Shown here: positions 1 through 13,103 of the stretch, one piece after another
Numbering within the stretch: position 1 is the stretch's first letter
Layout of the letters: each line of letters opens with the position of its first letter
Assembly: GCF_037975245.1 (NCBI RefSeq)
Contig: NC_092577.1
Location: 6,913,001-6,977,000 of the forward strand
Reading direction: 5' to 3'
Length of the DNA stretch: 64,000 bases
Source: Apostichopus japonicus
Taxonomy: Eukaryota; Echinodermata; Holothuroidea; Aspidochirotida; Stichopodidae
Translations under genes and position numbers: made by a program
The notes under the pieces: model-generated
What the model was told of the DNA's origin: nothing
The model's input: the letters and a program-made list of their open reading frames with translations, nothing else
The model's database searches: none

Positions 1-2090
1 ATGTTATCACATTGCACGCATTGTTTTTTAGTCATTGATCTAAATCACATTGTACAAACTTAAAACATTTTTGTGGAGTTGAATAAGAATTTATTACACC
101 ATTACACAATCGAATCTTCCTTTTCAACAATGTTCTCAAATATCAGACTACCTTCATACCAAGGAGTTGCTACAACTTCCTGTTCATACTTTATTAAGAA
201 CCACACCAAAGCGATCTTCGTTGATTCGCAAAAGAAATGTTTAATGGAAGCACAAATACTGAGGGGCTGTGGAGCATGTGACTTTGATTTTACGCAAAAA
301 ACCACTAGACTCTCAAATTATATTAAACCTCTCAAAATGATCTCTGTGTGTTCCCCTTCACAAATTAAAGTATTTGAATGTTTTCAACAAAAAGTTTCTT
401 TATACCGGTACTTTTGAACTGAATGTTTTATCATTATTACTTTTTGTATAGCAATGTTTTAGGCATGAATGCACTTGTTACAAAAATACAACAACAAGAG
501 AGCACTTTTAATTACAAAGGTGGGAACTGGTAATTTCTATTAGAAAAAGGAGGCCACTTTCCAGCGTTATAAGGATAGTGGGAAAAGTATGTGCCCAATC
601 AACCACCACCCCTACCCCACCACTCTTTCACGGCTCCGTCGCCCCTGACACGGCAAATAGACGGTGTCATGGCAAACATTTGCAGTGAAGTCTACACTAA
701 GTGTCTTTATACTGGTGACTTAACCTACAAGTAAATACACCAAAAATATATGGATTGTGGTGTGACATGTGGGGATTTTACAACACTTGTTTTACCACTT
801 TTCAGCGATCCGATTTTTTTCGTCATATCAGTTAAAATGTTATGATTTTCTGGCAAAAACCATTAAAGATCGACCAAACACAGATCTGGCATGGGGCCGA
901 TATAAATTAACCGGGCTGATGGTAGGGGTTGAGGGAGGGTGTGAAACCTTGAAACTTTGTGGTAGCATATTGTTATTCATTATGATTGTTATGACTGCTA
1001 AGAGTTTGGTAAAATAAATGTTGCTAAGGAGAAATTCGTTTTATTATCACCCTCCTTACAATATGGCGACTCATCAAGCCAAACTGTTTTTCAGTCTGTC
1101 TTAGACATTAATACTAAAACCAGTATGTATTCTGTGAAAAGAATATTTGACAGCCCTGCTTATATGATGTTCACTTCAAAATCTAAAAGAAAAGATACTG
1201 TGCATATACAAACATATTGTCTGTACTACAGCAAAGAAAGTTGAGCTTGGCGAGCAAGAAATGAAATTATCTGGATTAACCGTTATTAGATATAGTTCAT
1301 AACATCCAATTAATATGTTCAAGTCTAGCTCAGTATCATCCTACCTTATACCTACATTGTATAGCTCTATGCAAAACACCACTCTGGCCAATGTAAAGAA
1401 AATATATAGGTTACGTACCTCGTATCTAATTAGCATAATAAACGTATATCTACAGAACTGTTGCAAGTTTGTATTAATTAATGTAAAAGCTTTTTCTTTA
1501 CAATCGTTTGTTTTCTGTATCTATTCATTGAGTGGCTGAAAGATGAGCTTTAAAATATTTCACTAATATTTTATATAAAGTAAGGGCGAAATATATAGCG
1601 GACACATCAACTCAATGACACGTATAGGCCATATAATAGAAATATTGATGAACTTTAAATAATTTATATTTTATCGAACAACCGTTTTTGTGTCAACCTG
1701 TCCGCTGCTACAGCATTGACAATTATTAATTGAAGGTTATTTTATTCATAAAAGGGGTCTCCTTGTTTAGACCCCCAGTCCCATCGGACGCGAGCATCCA
1801 AAGAAAATCATGTTAGAAAGGGTAAACAATTCATGGTGCTGTGAAAGGTCAAATCAATATAAGCCTAAAAAACTTCTCTGACTATTAAGACGAGGACGAA
1901 AGACGAGGTTTTTCCCCTCACACCAATGAGGCTGGTCACATGCATGACTGGTTGAAATATTAATAAAGTCAACTCTAAATAATGTCAAATGTTGCCAGTC
2001 GGGGGAATTGGGTACTTGGCCCTACCACCCATGAAATCGTGCAGACGCCACTTAGCGGGAACCTGAAATTGTTAGGGTCCTTATTTGTTT
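1..2090. other. AT-rich DNA, no gene recognised
   Basis: Short open frames here are uninterrupted by chance only: none shows a domain, splice context or codon pattern that I recognise. There is no clear tandem repeat or TIR. A GC-rich patch around 600-670 is not repeated elsewhere in an obvious way. Confidence 0.5.
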
Positions 2091-2097
2091 CTGACCA

Positions 2098-2290
2098 TAA
2101 TTTTTGGTTCCCGGACAACTCCCTACTGGACGATTACCCACACGACGAGTACCCCTCGGACGATTCCCCCTCGGGCAATTCCCACCCGGACAATTCCCAA
2201 TCGTCACAATTTCCCCCAGGCAATTCCCACCCGGACAATTGCCAACCCTGACAATTGCCCCCGGACAATTTTCCCCGGTTAATACCCCTC
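2098..2290 (+). repeat. GGACAATTCCC-type tandem array, left copy
   Basis: Roughly a dozen degenerate units of 12-15 bp, such as GGACAATTCCCACCC, run head to tail. Open frames across it in several phases are low-complexity translations and not genes. Confidence 0.75.
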
Positions 2291-2644
2291 TTCGGGAATT
2301 TCCACTGAGACCCCTCCCCCAGGACGTCGATCATTACATTTCATCACATTTTGGACCCCCCCTGTGGAAATTTCTGCACATGCCCCTTGACCATCAATCA
2401 CAAGTCGATCAATAGTTTAAAAAGTAACATTTTGGTAGGGATTGGGATCAGGTGCATATGACTTCCTGGAAATATCTTTCCAGTTAATATCACCTCAAAA
2501 TTTTGCCCGCTTATACAGCGTCTTCATCAGTTGCCATATGCTTGCATCCACATGTGTATATTTCGACAGAACTAGGATATTCAGCGTTTATGCTGTGTTA
2601 GTTTTTGCGCAATTTGAATGCATGATAGATGGCTAGACCAGAGA

Positions 2645-2945
2645 AATGTTCGCACGCTTCGCGTGCACTAGTTAGGTTGATACTGTGATAGCTCTAATCT
2701 CTCTTCGCATGCATTTTAGCTAGCTACCACATAATTTTCCGCGAGCTTTCGCGCGCATTAGCTGCACTGTTCATGTCATAGTCCTTTCATTTGCTCATTA
2801 TGTTGACCATGTATGGTAGTAGCAACTACACATTCTCTGTGCGCTAGGCGCGCACCAAATGTACATCTACTATGATATTTTTACGCATTTCGCATGCATG
2901 GTAGCTCGCTAGAACAGATGTTTGCGCGCTTCTCGAGCGTTTTTA
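2645..2945. repeat. GCGC-palindrome cluster, left member of an inner inverted pair
   Basis: Several short palindromes of the form CGCGC-TTCGCG-GCGCG lie among unique spacers. The stretch with CACTAGTTAGGTTGATACTG corresponds in inverted orientation to the stretch near 5690-5735 (CAGTATCAATACAGCTAGTG). Confidence 0.55.
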
Positions 2946-4944
2946 TCCTTAATTCCATGCATTCTTGATAAACATAATGCAGGCTATACACCAGCAATCT
3001 CGGCACTTCAACATGACCTATGCGTGTCATAATGTACCACTCTTAAAGTGCGCCATTCTGCTCGAAGAATACATATTTAAACAACTTGTCACTCTGGGAA
3101 GAATGCTGTCTTAATTCAAAAGATTGAAACTAGTGACCAATCAAATTACAATTGAAAAACGTTTGAGATTTTCAATCAAATTTAGTGGTAATCAATCTTA
3201 TTAAATTCAAATTTTTCAACTTTCCATTGGTCGCTACTTTCATTCTTTTAGATTCCTTTTTCCTTTTTTTTTTTTATTTTAGAGAGTGATATATGTATCA
3301 AAATCATCAAACAATAGTTACATTTATCATTCAGACTTAGCCATACTTATATCACTATATTACTTTCATTTATTTGATTCATTGAATACGTAATTTTTTC
3401 TATACACAATAATTGCAAGTGTAGCTTTAAAGGCTTTAAACGTTTTATCAGGTAACAAACACCACTTTGTAAATGTATATCAAATGGGCGAGCCAGTGTG
3501 CTCGTCTTCCAATATAAGAGAAACAAAGTAGCCTGCAATTAAGCAGAAGGTCCATTCAGGTTCGAGTCCCAGTGAAGCTGGTGGTCGATTGTTCGCCAGT
3601 TGGAAATCTTATTGATTTAATGAAGTTCTATTTTATGAAATATTATTTCATGCTTTATTTTACAGTGTGTATATTCTTTAAAAAAATCTAATTTGTGTGA
3701 AATGTTTCCGTTTTCAGTATCGTGGGAAAAAATATTGCTCTCGTTTACGCCCAGTGCGGTACGGTTGACATCAGCATCAGAATTGCTCTGTAAACAGCAA
3801 GAATTTGCAGTCTTTTGTTTTGCGCAATTTATGTTTGAATTCTTGAAAGTTTTAGATGTCGTTTTTGCTCGTAAGACAACTCAACCATAAACGATCCACG
3901 ACTCCGTCTCCATTTTTTTTTATGTCTCAGGTGTCTACAATACCGGCCAAAAATGATGGGACAACAGTACCATGAATACAGTGCTTGCATATTGGCTGTC
4001 CTTAGAACTCCCCAACCCCCCCCCCCATCCCTCAATCAATGTTGGGGTTGGAAACGCCATGTTATCTCGCAGTTTCCAACATTGATATGGAGAGCGGGGT
4101 TTGTCCCGTGTATTTTTTTGGCGGGGATAGTATGCCGTCAGTTTTGTAACTGATTCAAATGCTCTTACACGGTTAGTTAACAATATTATATAGTTAATCA
4201 ATGTCTCTTCGATACTTGTATCACCTCAGTTCTCTTCAAACAGTTGCCGTTCTTCTTGTTGAAACGATGAGTTACCTGGATTAAACTTACAAACAGTGGC
4301 GTATTTAGGGTTTCATTCCAATGACCATGCCAAAGATACCCAATGCGAGCTCAAAGCGCGAGCAAAACGGCTTGTTAATAGAATGGTTCATTAGGAGTCG
4401 TTTATACGTCATGTTGGTGTGACAATTGTGTAGTTGCTGGCTACCATGCATACGAAGTGGGCCGATGACAGGACTGTCGGAAAATGTTGTGCTAGTTGGC
4501 TACCATGCATAGAAGGGAGAAAACACAATCACACATATCAACCTAGCTAGTGCACGTGAATTGCTCGAACAAATTTTTGGCACAAGCCAGTTACCATGCA
4601 TACAAACTGCGTACATTTACTGTAACACCACATAAATGCTATGGGGAATGTATAGTAGCTGGCTATAATGCATAACAAGAGTGTAGAGCTTCGTGATTCC
4701 TTGCCTTTGGATTTTAAGCCAGATGTAATTGTTTGACCTAGCTCTGTTGACCTCAGGTGACCTTTGACCTTAACCAAACAATAAGAATCATCTACTCACT
4801 ATGGGTAATCCATCATGATCTGAACTTGCGTAATCCACTTAGAGTGGTTACAACCGGCGTCACAGACACACACATACATGCATGCCTGCACATCTTCATT
4901 TTGCCTTTGGCAAGGATTCAAAAAGTGGTTCTGAGCAATTTTCA
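2946..4944. other. Interior of the 2.1-6.5 kb element, no gene
   Basis: AT-rich DNA. Near 3557 there is a perfect tRNA B-box-like GGTTCGAGTCC, but no convincing A box at the right distance. Around 4430-4690 the phrase TGGCTACCATGCATA recurs three or four times, a loose interspersed repeat. Nothing protein-coding is supported. Confidence 0.4.
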
Positions 4945-5510
4945 GCGAAATAATATTTGGCTACGCCCCTCAAGATTAATGAGATGCAGAAGGGTTCTAA
5001 CCTTCACATGCACCCACACCTCCCACCAATTCCAACGAAAAAAAGTTTGAACAAAATCGGACAGACGGTTGCCGAGATATTAGCATTTAAAGAATGTGTT
5101 CGAAGGCCCGCCCACTCATGAGTATAAATGAGATTGGCACCAAAAACAATAGGGACCACCTACATACTATGGGGACCGTAATCCACCACCCAAGTATGGG
5201 AATGAGATCAAACCTTGCGTCATTGACGTCAACGAAATTACATTTGGCTCCGCGCCTCATGAATATCGATGAGATGCGATAAGGTTAACAGTAACATACG
5301 CATTTACCCCACCTCCTACCAATGCTACCAAACAAGTTTGAACAAATCGGCCATTATGTTGCCGAGATACGGAGTCCGTCCACTCATGAATATTAAGGAG
5401 ATTAGCACCAACAACGATAGGGACCATCTACTCACTGTGGGTAACCTACAAAGCAAGTATGATACCGATCAGATCTTGCATCGTTCAGTTATCGTGATTA
5501 CAAGCCGGCG
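4945..5510. repeat. Tandem dimer of a ~285-bp unit
   Basis: Two successive units share the same ordered phrases: TTTGGCTMCGC.CCTCA, GAGATGCRATAAGG, CCACCTCC.ACCAAT, AGTTTGAACAAA.TCGG, GTTGCCGAGATA, CCACTCATGA.TAT, and ATAGGGACCA. A CA-rich stretch followed by TTGCCTYTGGCAAGGAWT occurs at about 4861-4920 and again at 5515-5577, so the dimer sits between two copies of that ending. Similar phrases are, from memory, common in interspersed repeats of marine invertebrates; I cannot name the family. Confidence 0.6.
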
Positions 5511-5599
5511 TCATAGACAGACACACGCACACACACATGCGTGACTGCATATATTCCTTTTGCCTCTGGCAAGGAATAAAAAAGAGTCAAATAAAAGCC

Positions 5600-5735
5600 T
5601 ACCCGGAAACGAATTCAGCTAAAGTGCGCGCGAAGTGCGCAGAAACTGTTAAGGTTATCTACCTAACATGCATGTGCAAGGATCAGTTAATTCTCACAGT
5701 ATCAATACAGCTAGTGCGCGCGAAGCGCGCCAAAT
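5600..5735. repeat. GCGC-palindrome cluster, right member of the inner inverted pair
   Basis: Contains GTGCGCGCGAAGTGCGC and GTGCGCGCGAAGCGCGCC separated by unique sequence that mirrors the left cluster near 2645-2700. Not coding. Confidence 0.55.
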
Positions 5736-6289
5736 CTATTTTCCAAAAAAATTACCAAATTGACGCCCAAGATATTATCATTTTGTTAGTTTAGCTATAG
5801 TATACACAATGCACGCGAAACAAGAAAGTGTTTTGATACTTTGTCTCCTAAAATAGAGTCGTTTTGCTATTTAAGCTTTTCAATTCAACGGTGTTCGTAT
5901 GTTTTACTACATTGCAAAATTATTACATTGGTAGCGTGACAGGACAAAAATTGTAATTCAGATATCTATGTAAGTAGACCAAAGTTAGCCCATATCTCAC
6001 TCCTTTATGTTGAAAAAAAATAAGCGATATCACTTTCTACAGGGCAGACATGGTTTACACACAGAAAGAGGAAATAAATAAATATATCACTAATGCACGT
6101 GAATCTCGCACAAAGATACGCGTTGTTCGTATCTTTAACTTCGCGATTATTTTTTCTCAGGTGAGTTTGGCCTGTTGGTTACCTGTATGCTAATATAAAA
6201 AAATTATCCTACCAACGCAGTTTTTATTGGTAGTTAGCGTTATAAAATCGTCCCAATTGGGTGCTCCCGATTCACAATTATCTGTGGGC
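5736..6289. other. Unique spacer, no gene
   Basis: AT-rich DNA between the inner palindrome cluster and the right terminal array. No ORF, RNA motif or repeat is recognised. Confidence 0.5.
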
Positions 6290-6520
6290 AATTGTCGAAG
6301 GGGGGGGGGGTATCCGGGAGGGTAATGGTCCGGGGTAATTGTCCGGTGGGGAGTCAACCGGTATGGGAATTGTCCGGGGGAATTTTCTGGGGTGGGAACT
6401 GTCCGGGTGGGAATTGTCTGAGTGGGAATTGTCCGGGTAATTGTCCAGGGGGTAGTTGTTGGGGGGGGGTAATTGTCCGGGGGGGTATTTTCCAGGGGGG
6501 AGTTGTCCGGTCACCAATTT
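6290..6520 (-). repeat. GGACAATTCCC-type array, right (inverted) copy
   Basis: The same short unit as at 2098-2290, here read as GGGAATTGTCCGG on the + strand, with G-runs of up to ten. Open frames across it are low-complexity. Confidence 0.75.
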
Positions 6521-6525
6521 TTAGG

Positions 6526-8973
6526 GCTGTGCTTTTGGTTAATAGTCTTGTATCATGGTTGTCGATGTTTGTACCTTTTGATTTAAGTTCCTTTATATAC
6601 CTCCTTTAGTGCAACTTAATATACTGAAACATTTCACTGGCTTTTTCTCTTACCGTATGTGTAACTTTCGATTTTCATGTTAATATTTTTTCTTGCAAAT
6701 ATACAAATCATCGCGGGGCACCAACAACAAATCTATCGCGCCGCGCCACTTGCAGTATTTTTGGTTAAAATAAATTGTCCCGCATTATTTCTTTTTGTCG
6801 GAACAAAGAGACGTCGGATTATAGAGATTAACCAAATTGAGAGCATCACAATAATGTGTCATCTAGTCAGACTCCTACCAACGAGAAGTGCAACTTAAAT
6901 TCAAGAAGATAAACTGAACATAACAAGAATCTGTCCTTCTTTAATTTGTATTCATAACTTTGTGTTGTCTATAAGCCCTCTCTATTCAAGTTTCCTTCGA
7001 TTGGTTTGCATGGGAACATGTGGGGATACATTAAACAACCAATGAGAGCAATTTTGCTCATATATAATGGTAAAACTTACATAGAATTGCCAACAATTAA
7101 GAACGCAACGTATGCAATAACAATGCGTATGACTTAATAAAAATATGTTATTTGGAGGATTTCCCCCAATGGATGATTCGTAGTCACTGCTGTACACCTA
7201 CTGACCTACTGAATGTCTGTTTCCATGGTTACTTTGACACGTTCACTGACAATGGGCACGTGGTTCGTTTACCTGTTTCTATCCATGATGTTAAACTGGT
7301 TCGTGTCATCTATTATTATGCTAATGAGATATTTACGGGAGTTCCAGGTGTGGCATTCTTACCATTGACTTGCTTTAGAACATAAATTGTTGAATCAATC
7401 GTCTGTATAATGTCAGCGCTGCATATATTTGTACAGTAGAAGTAGAATAGGCCTACTGTGTGCACTAAAACGGTGATGATGTTATCGGGTAGAAACGTGG
7501 AATGCATTTGATGGGCTCTCTGAAAACATACAAATGAATCTCTCTGAAGGGGAGGGCAAAGGGAGGGGTAGTGGCGGGAGCAGGTTTAGGGTGCCTTAAG
7601 GGTGGAGGAGGTTGGACTAAACTTACTGAAAAGCACACTGAACACGGGGATTGGGAAAAGCATTGATAGTCTAGAAAGTGAATAATCATAGATCTGTATT
7701 ACATTTTTTTTTAAATAATTCGACCAAGCTATACTGCCAACGTATCATACTTTTCATTGATACATTTTCCTTGGTTACAGTTACACCTGGAATAGCATTG
7801 AGAATATGACATGCTGAATAATTTTCATTTTATGGTATTACTGAATATATTTTTCCCTGTTTCTTTGGAGTGTCGGGCGAGGCGGGATTGTGCGACTTAA
7901 TATTTCTTTCATTATTTTTAGTAACACGTCATACACTGTGGATCATATCAGCTGATAACATTAACGTGAATGTGTAAGGATGGAAATGGAAAACTTTTGA
8001 TGAGGTTGGTCTGAGGAACTGATGAAGGCGAGAGGAGTAGCGATATATAAAACTGAATATATTCGTTGTGTAAACCAACTCATGAATCTTGTCTGAGAGA
8101 AATAAATAAAGTATTAGCGAGGTTTACGTCTCTGTCTATAAAACTACAATATATTCTTAGTAGGCCTATGTGAATGAAACAATGGACATGAAGAAACAAA
8201 GAAATCACAGGTAATTGATAATGAAACTGGAGATAATAACTACAAACCACTCGGTGACAGGAACAAAGAGGGTGATGATAGGGTTAGGGTGGGAGGAGGG
8301 TAAAAATACATTGAAAACTACGAAGAACAAATCGTGCCATCACGGTTATAGCTGCAGGGGGTAGGTAGGGTAACAATGGATTGGTAAATAGGAGGTGTCG
8401 GGAATGTATTGAGTGAAACCGGTGTCCGAATGGGTTAAAAGTGAGGGGTTGGAGTCAGGGATTCAATTACAAATTGTAAAGGGCAAATCAGGGATATCAT
8501 GATCGAAACAAGTATCTCGTAAACCCCCCTCAAAACCCCTATTTTTAAAACTCATTCGAATTATTTAATTTAAACGACCTTGTCTATATATCTCTTATTA
8601 TTATCCTAATAATCATTGCTGTCATTCTAAAACCTATTTCTTACTTAAATTGTAACAATAAACTAAACAAAGAACATTTTAAACAACCCCTACCGACCCC
8701 TCTACACCTCTCTTACCAACACTCTCCTAAAATATTCCCTATTAATCCATTATATTTTGTTTTATTTATTATAACATCCTACATAATTCCTTTCGCGATG
8801 ACCTAATTATTCAAATAAATTCAACTAAACTAGTTAAATCCAATCCTTGACATTAAAATTACAGCAGACTTTACATTATCTATTGTTCGTTTAATATTGA
8901 AAACTTTTACTAATTAATTTAATTCCCCGTTTAACTGTTATGATGATTCTAACATCTACACCGGAATACTTAC
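6526..8973. other. Intergenic or intronic DNA, no gene
   Basis: AT-rich DNA with G/C-rich patches at 7545-7610 and 8270-8460 that look like low-complexity insertions. No exon with both convincing splice sites and a recognisable domain was found. Part of this may be intron downstream of the minus-strand LRR exon at 8974-9182. Confidence 0.4.
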
Positions 8974-9182
8974 TTCAGCTCCTTCAAGCTTGTACACTGT
9001 GAGGAGTAAGACAAGATGGCCGCCAACTCTTCATTAGTTAGTCTCCTGTTGGTGTCACCGATACACAGCTTCTGGAGAGAACTCAGGATAGAGAGAGAGA
9101 GACCAGACTTAAGGATAAGGTTCAGACCAGACTCATCAACTCTAGGAGAGCAGCCTCCTAGATACACACAGGAGATGGGAAT
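8974..9182 (-). CDS. Probable leucine-rich-repeat exon of an NLR-type receptor gene (partial)
   Basis: The translated segment, about 69 residues, has the spacing and hydrophobic pattern of two leucine-rich repeats: SILSSLQKLCIGD, then NEELAAILS, then CTSLKEL. This style (xLxxLxxLxLxx with acidic and Asn positions) is seen in the LRR arrays of NACHT/NLR proteins, a family known to be expanded in echinoderms. On the minus strand the segment is preceded by a pyrimidine-rich acceptor (TTCTTTCATTCTAG) and followed by a near-consensus donor (GAA|GTAAGTATT), which supports an internal exon. The length, 209 bp, is not a multiple of three, so either the acceptor is slightly off or neighbouring exons differ in phase. 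No companion exon was recognised within several kilobases. The role would be ligand or pathogen-pattern sensing; this is inferred from the family only. It could be a lone pseudogene exon. Confidence 0.45.
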
Positions 9183-11916
9183 CTAGAATGAAAGAATAGA
9201 GTTACTGATAATAGAGTAGATAGAGATAAATATATTGGAATTGGTTAGGATAAGTATACTTATTATGACATGATCAATAATCAAAATAACGAAATAAAAA
9301 TAGAGGAAAGTAAAGCGATAAACTAGGACATTTAGGTTATGTTTATTTGTAAAAAGGAATTTAGTTAATGGAACGGGAATAAAGGATTGATTTTTAGGGG
9401 AGACAGATATGAACAGAAATAATTATATTAGATTAGAGGAAAATAAAGTGGTTATGTAGGATTAAAGGGTTAGTTTTATTGTTTTACAATTAAATTATTA
9501 ATAAAAGGTTTAATAGCTAGTAAGGTTTAATAAAATAAGAAAGTGAGTCTACATATTTTAATTTATTAGTTATCATAGGAAACAAATCTCAATGACGGGT
9601 TGAGAATTTTATAAAAATTGGGTAATCGAAAAATTGAGATTATTCTATCCGTTGAAAAATTATTAATCAAATTTATTTGTGTTTTAATTTAGAACTTTCA
9701 GACGGAAAAGGTAAATTAAATGAAAATATAAGTCACTAATGTAATAGGAATCATGAAAAGGACACTTCCATTTCAACTAATAGAAAGTTTTTATCAAGTT
9801 TAAGGAGATTTGTGAGAATTATATTTAAATCAATCAGTTGTTTCTTATAATTAAAATGCAATTTAGAGAAGCAGAGGTAGGCCTAGGCTAGAACAATTTC
9901 AAGTTTTAAGAGAGAAGGTTGATGAGACTTAAGCTCAAATTTTAATATATAAATTATTTAATTATTGATCTAAATCCTGCTATTCTGCTTGAATTATAAT
10001 TATTCCCAATTAATACGATTTGTTTAAAAGATGATGTCTACCTGTGTTTAGTTATCAAATTCATTTCTAAGTTACGGTTTGAGTGTGATATAACTTCTAG
10101 TGGATTTTGTTTTAAAATGTAACATTTTTCTTTCTTTGCGCTTGTAGATATTCCTAAATTGGGTAACGCTTATGATCTTAACCTTCTAAACTTTATCCTT
10201 TCTTCCAATTTAATAGTACCATCAGCTTGTTATATTTTGTTTACAAATAATATTGTTATCTGGAACACTTCATATCTTTGAGGTTTAATTATACTAATTA
10301 ATTATTACTTTTAAGTTTAATCGGGTTGATTGGATCTTAATGTAATATATTCTGTTAACACGGAGTTCAGAGGGTGAAAACAGTTAGTGGACAAATATTG
10401 ATTTACAAACACGAGAGATAAATCAATTAATTACAAGTTTAATGAGAGGATGGCGCCTTTTAAAACTAACGTTAGACCCACGGCTCTGGCGAACGTTGCA
10501 GCAGCGTAAAAGAAGTGGAGCACTTTCAATTAAAAAAAAAAAACTTTTTAAATATCATGTGGCCATAGGTCTGTTGGCTTGGAAATGACTTACGGTTTTT
10601 ATATTTAAGTGGGCAAAATTAAGACATAACCAGATGTGAGTAGAACACCACGATCTAGTTACTGCTGGAAAGACATGGACGAAAGATTACTTTTTAATAA
10701 CTATTTATTTCATTTTATTATTATTAAACTTAAACTGGAAAACTGTTTTATAGTTGCTCGAAGCTCTAGGCCATATATTTGTATTTAACAAACCTATATT
10801 TCACATAAAGTGTCAGGTACAGCCTATACTGGCAGGAGTTAGGTCATTTAACTAATAATCAATTATTTAATAACATTATTTCAGTTAGCGTGCTCGGTAA
10901 AAAGCTGCAGGTTTCTCACACAATTGGCTCAAATTTCCGACCTGGCAGATTTAGTATAAGCTAGGTGATTATAATAATAATTGTGGAATATAATAGATTG
11001 ACTTGTATTAATGCCTATAAAAGTATAAGGCTATGTTATGTACGATTTAAAATCGAGTCTAACAATTTTCTGTGATTTAAGATTTTTGAAGGGATAACAT
11101 AGTTTCTACAGTTTATCTATGGATACTTTTTCTTAGCTAGAATGAAGTAATTGTTTTCGAAGTAAAGGATAGGCATCAGCTCACGTAGAATGTTAATCGC
11201 TGGTTTTATTCTTCGCTTAATTTAAGATTCCTAAGAAAACTCAGCGTCTCGATTGTATTTTATTCAATTCCTTTATATATAGTTAAGATATGCTTTAACT
11301 TGGACTTTTCTGATAATCAGTCAACAACTACTCTAAGATTTTTATTATTTATGAGTTAGATTGCTAAACATGCATGTCCTCTTGCTAAAATAAGTAATTC
11401 TAGCTTTTCGCGGGTGATGCTTGAGATTTCTAACATAGTCTAACTTTATTACTAGTCTAACCTACAACCTACCTAAGTTTGGCCTGACCTTTGTACACAT
11501 CCTAGCATTTGCCTCTATATATACCATACCGTCAAATTATCTCACTGATCCATAATTACTGTTTTAGCTATTAGCAACGGTTCCTCTCCATTAAATAATC
11601 CATCTTCATAACCACTCAAGAAGTCAATGGTAACACACAACTCCCACGATAATTATACTACGTACTCTGCAACCTCACTAATATAACACTAAACCATTCA
11701 TTGTCAGTGATAGATACTAGATGTGAACAGGTAGGTATTCAATAGCATGAGTCACCGATATTCATATACAGGTGTATCGTAGCTTTTCGCAGGTGATGTT
11801 TGAGATTTATAACAGACATTTTAGGCGCGAATATAAGTAAAGGTACGTAACGTTATACAGTACATGCCCGTTGGAGACAGAAAGTTTAAATACTGACGTC
11901 AATTGGATATGTAGTA
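9183..11916. other. AT-rich DNA, probably intronic, no gene
   Basis: Very AT-rich with few long open frames. It lies upstream of the minus-strand LRR exon, so it may be intron. A short phrase, TAGCTTTTCGC.GGTGATG.TTGAGATTTMTAACA, occurs twice (about 11401 and 11779), showing a small local duplication. Nothing else is supported. Confidence 0.4.
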
Positions 11917-11932
11917 CTAAGAAAGCTTTCTA

Positions 11933-12070
11933 GTCACTTCGCCCAACAACCATTTCGCCCAACTGCCATTTCGCCCAACCAGCCTGGTCATTTCGCCCAA
12001 CCAGCCTGGTCATTTCGCCCAACCAGCATGGTCATTTCGCCCAACCGTGTTGGTCATTTCGCCCAACCTT
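11933..12070 (+). repeat. 22-bp tandem array (CATTTCGCCCAACC), left
   Basis: About four full and two partial copies of a unit of the form CAGCCTGGTCATTTCGCCCA-AC. It forms the subterminal part of the left end of the 7-kb element. Confidence 0.8.
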
Positions 12071-12571
12071 ATTTTTACTAATATTCAGTCAGAATAATAT
12101 TACTTTTTCTATTCCACTAGTTCAATTTGATTTATTTTGGGTTAGGTTACTTCGTAATAGGTAAACAAAAAAGTGAGGTCCGCTCGATATCGATCGGAGT
12201 CTGAGCAGTTATTTCGGGTATAATGGGAGGATTACACTACTTTAGGCGTTTACGCATACAATGGAAGTTATATTATTATACAAACACAGGGAACCTATCA
12301 AACCTAACCCCTAAAACACTGATCCATCCTACTGACTAACAATTCCCGAACGTTTCCTTATTAAATAAAAAAAAATATATATAAATATATATATAAAACC
12401 CGTCCGTAATATTAAAGTACTATTTTTAATCAATGTAACTACTTTATCAATGTAACCACATATGTAATCACATATGTAATCAATTTAACCACAACGTCAA
12501 GTTTCCTTAATACTCGGTTCGTATCCTGCAACGTTAAAAATTCCTGAAAGTTTCCTTACTAAAGTCTAAAG

Positions 12572-12939
12572 CAAGGGCGTAGGAACCGGGGGGCTGGGGG
12601 GGCGCCAGCCCCCCCAATGAAAAATGTGGAGGGGCGGAAGTATCATTCCGCCCCCCCACTTCGCAAGTCAGAAAACCCCTTTTTCATTTCCAAATGAGAA
12701 AAAAAAATCTCATTTGTAGCCCCAAATTACATCTAAGGCCAGGTGAAAATACAAAATTAAGTTTACAAAATGGAGTGGGTGTTGAAGTGTGCTATATTGC
12801 ACCAAATTACATCTGAAGCCACCTGGAAATGCAAAAAAATTCCAAAGGGGAGGGGGACACCCCCTCCCCTTAGACCCCTCCCCCAAGCCGGCCATCAGTC
12901 TTCAGCCCCCCCACTCAAAACTACCTTCCTACGCCACTG
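12572..12939. mobile_element. hAT-type non-autonomous element, 368 bp, 8-bp TSD
   Basis: The element starts CAAGGGCGTAGGAA and ends TTCCTACGCCACTG, an imperfect terminal inverted repeat. It is flanked on both sides by an identical 8-bp target duplication, GTCTAAAG (12564-12571 and 12940-12947). An 8-bp duplication with CA-rich ends of this kind is established for the hAT superfamily. The interior is G/C-run-rich and shares AAGGGGAGGGGGACACCCC-type phrases with sequences near 14285, 33970 and 63360. No transposase is encoded. Confidence 0.85.
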
Positions 12940-13103
12940 GTCTAAAGTTATACAAAGTAAAGGACTTCAAGTTTCCTTAATATTCGAACGTTTACTATCA
13001 AACCTAACACACTGATCGATCCTCAAGTTTCCTTAATATTCGGTTCGTATCCTGTAACGTTAACAATTCCCGAACGTTTCCTTTTGAAGTATCATATTTA
13101 ATC

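Larger units (their letters stand above)
2095..6525. mobile_element. Candidate DNA element with inverted ends made of short arrays
   Basis: The left end (about 2098-2290) and right end (about 6290-6520) carry the same degenerate 12-15 bp unit around GGACAATTCCC in opposite orientation. The outermost part also matches as an inverted repeat: AATTTTTGGTTCCCGG on the left against AAAAATTGGTGACCGG on the reverse strand at the right. A second inverted pair lies inside (about 2645-2945 and 5600-5735), built from GCGCGCGAAGCGCGC-like palindromes plus a TTGATACTGTGA segment. There is no transposase-like ORF and I found no target-site duplication, so this would be a non-autonomous element or two nested ones. 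Boundaries are approximate. Confidence 0.4.

Noticed and set aside
2085-2415. Overlapping proline/threonine-rich frames
   Set aside because: They are alternative readings of the GGACAATTCCC array.
3540-3590. tRNA gene near a GGTTCGAGTCC B box
   Set aside because: No matching A box or acceptor stem at the correct distance.
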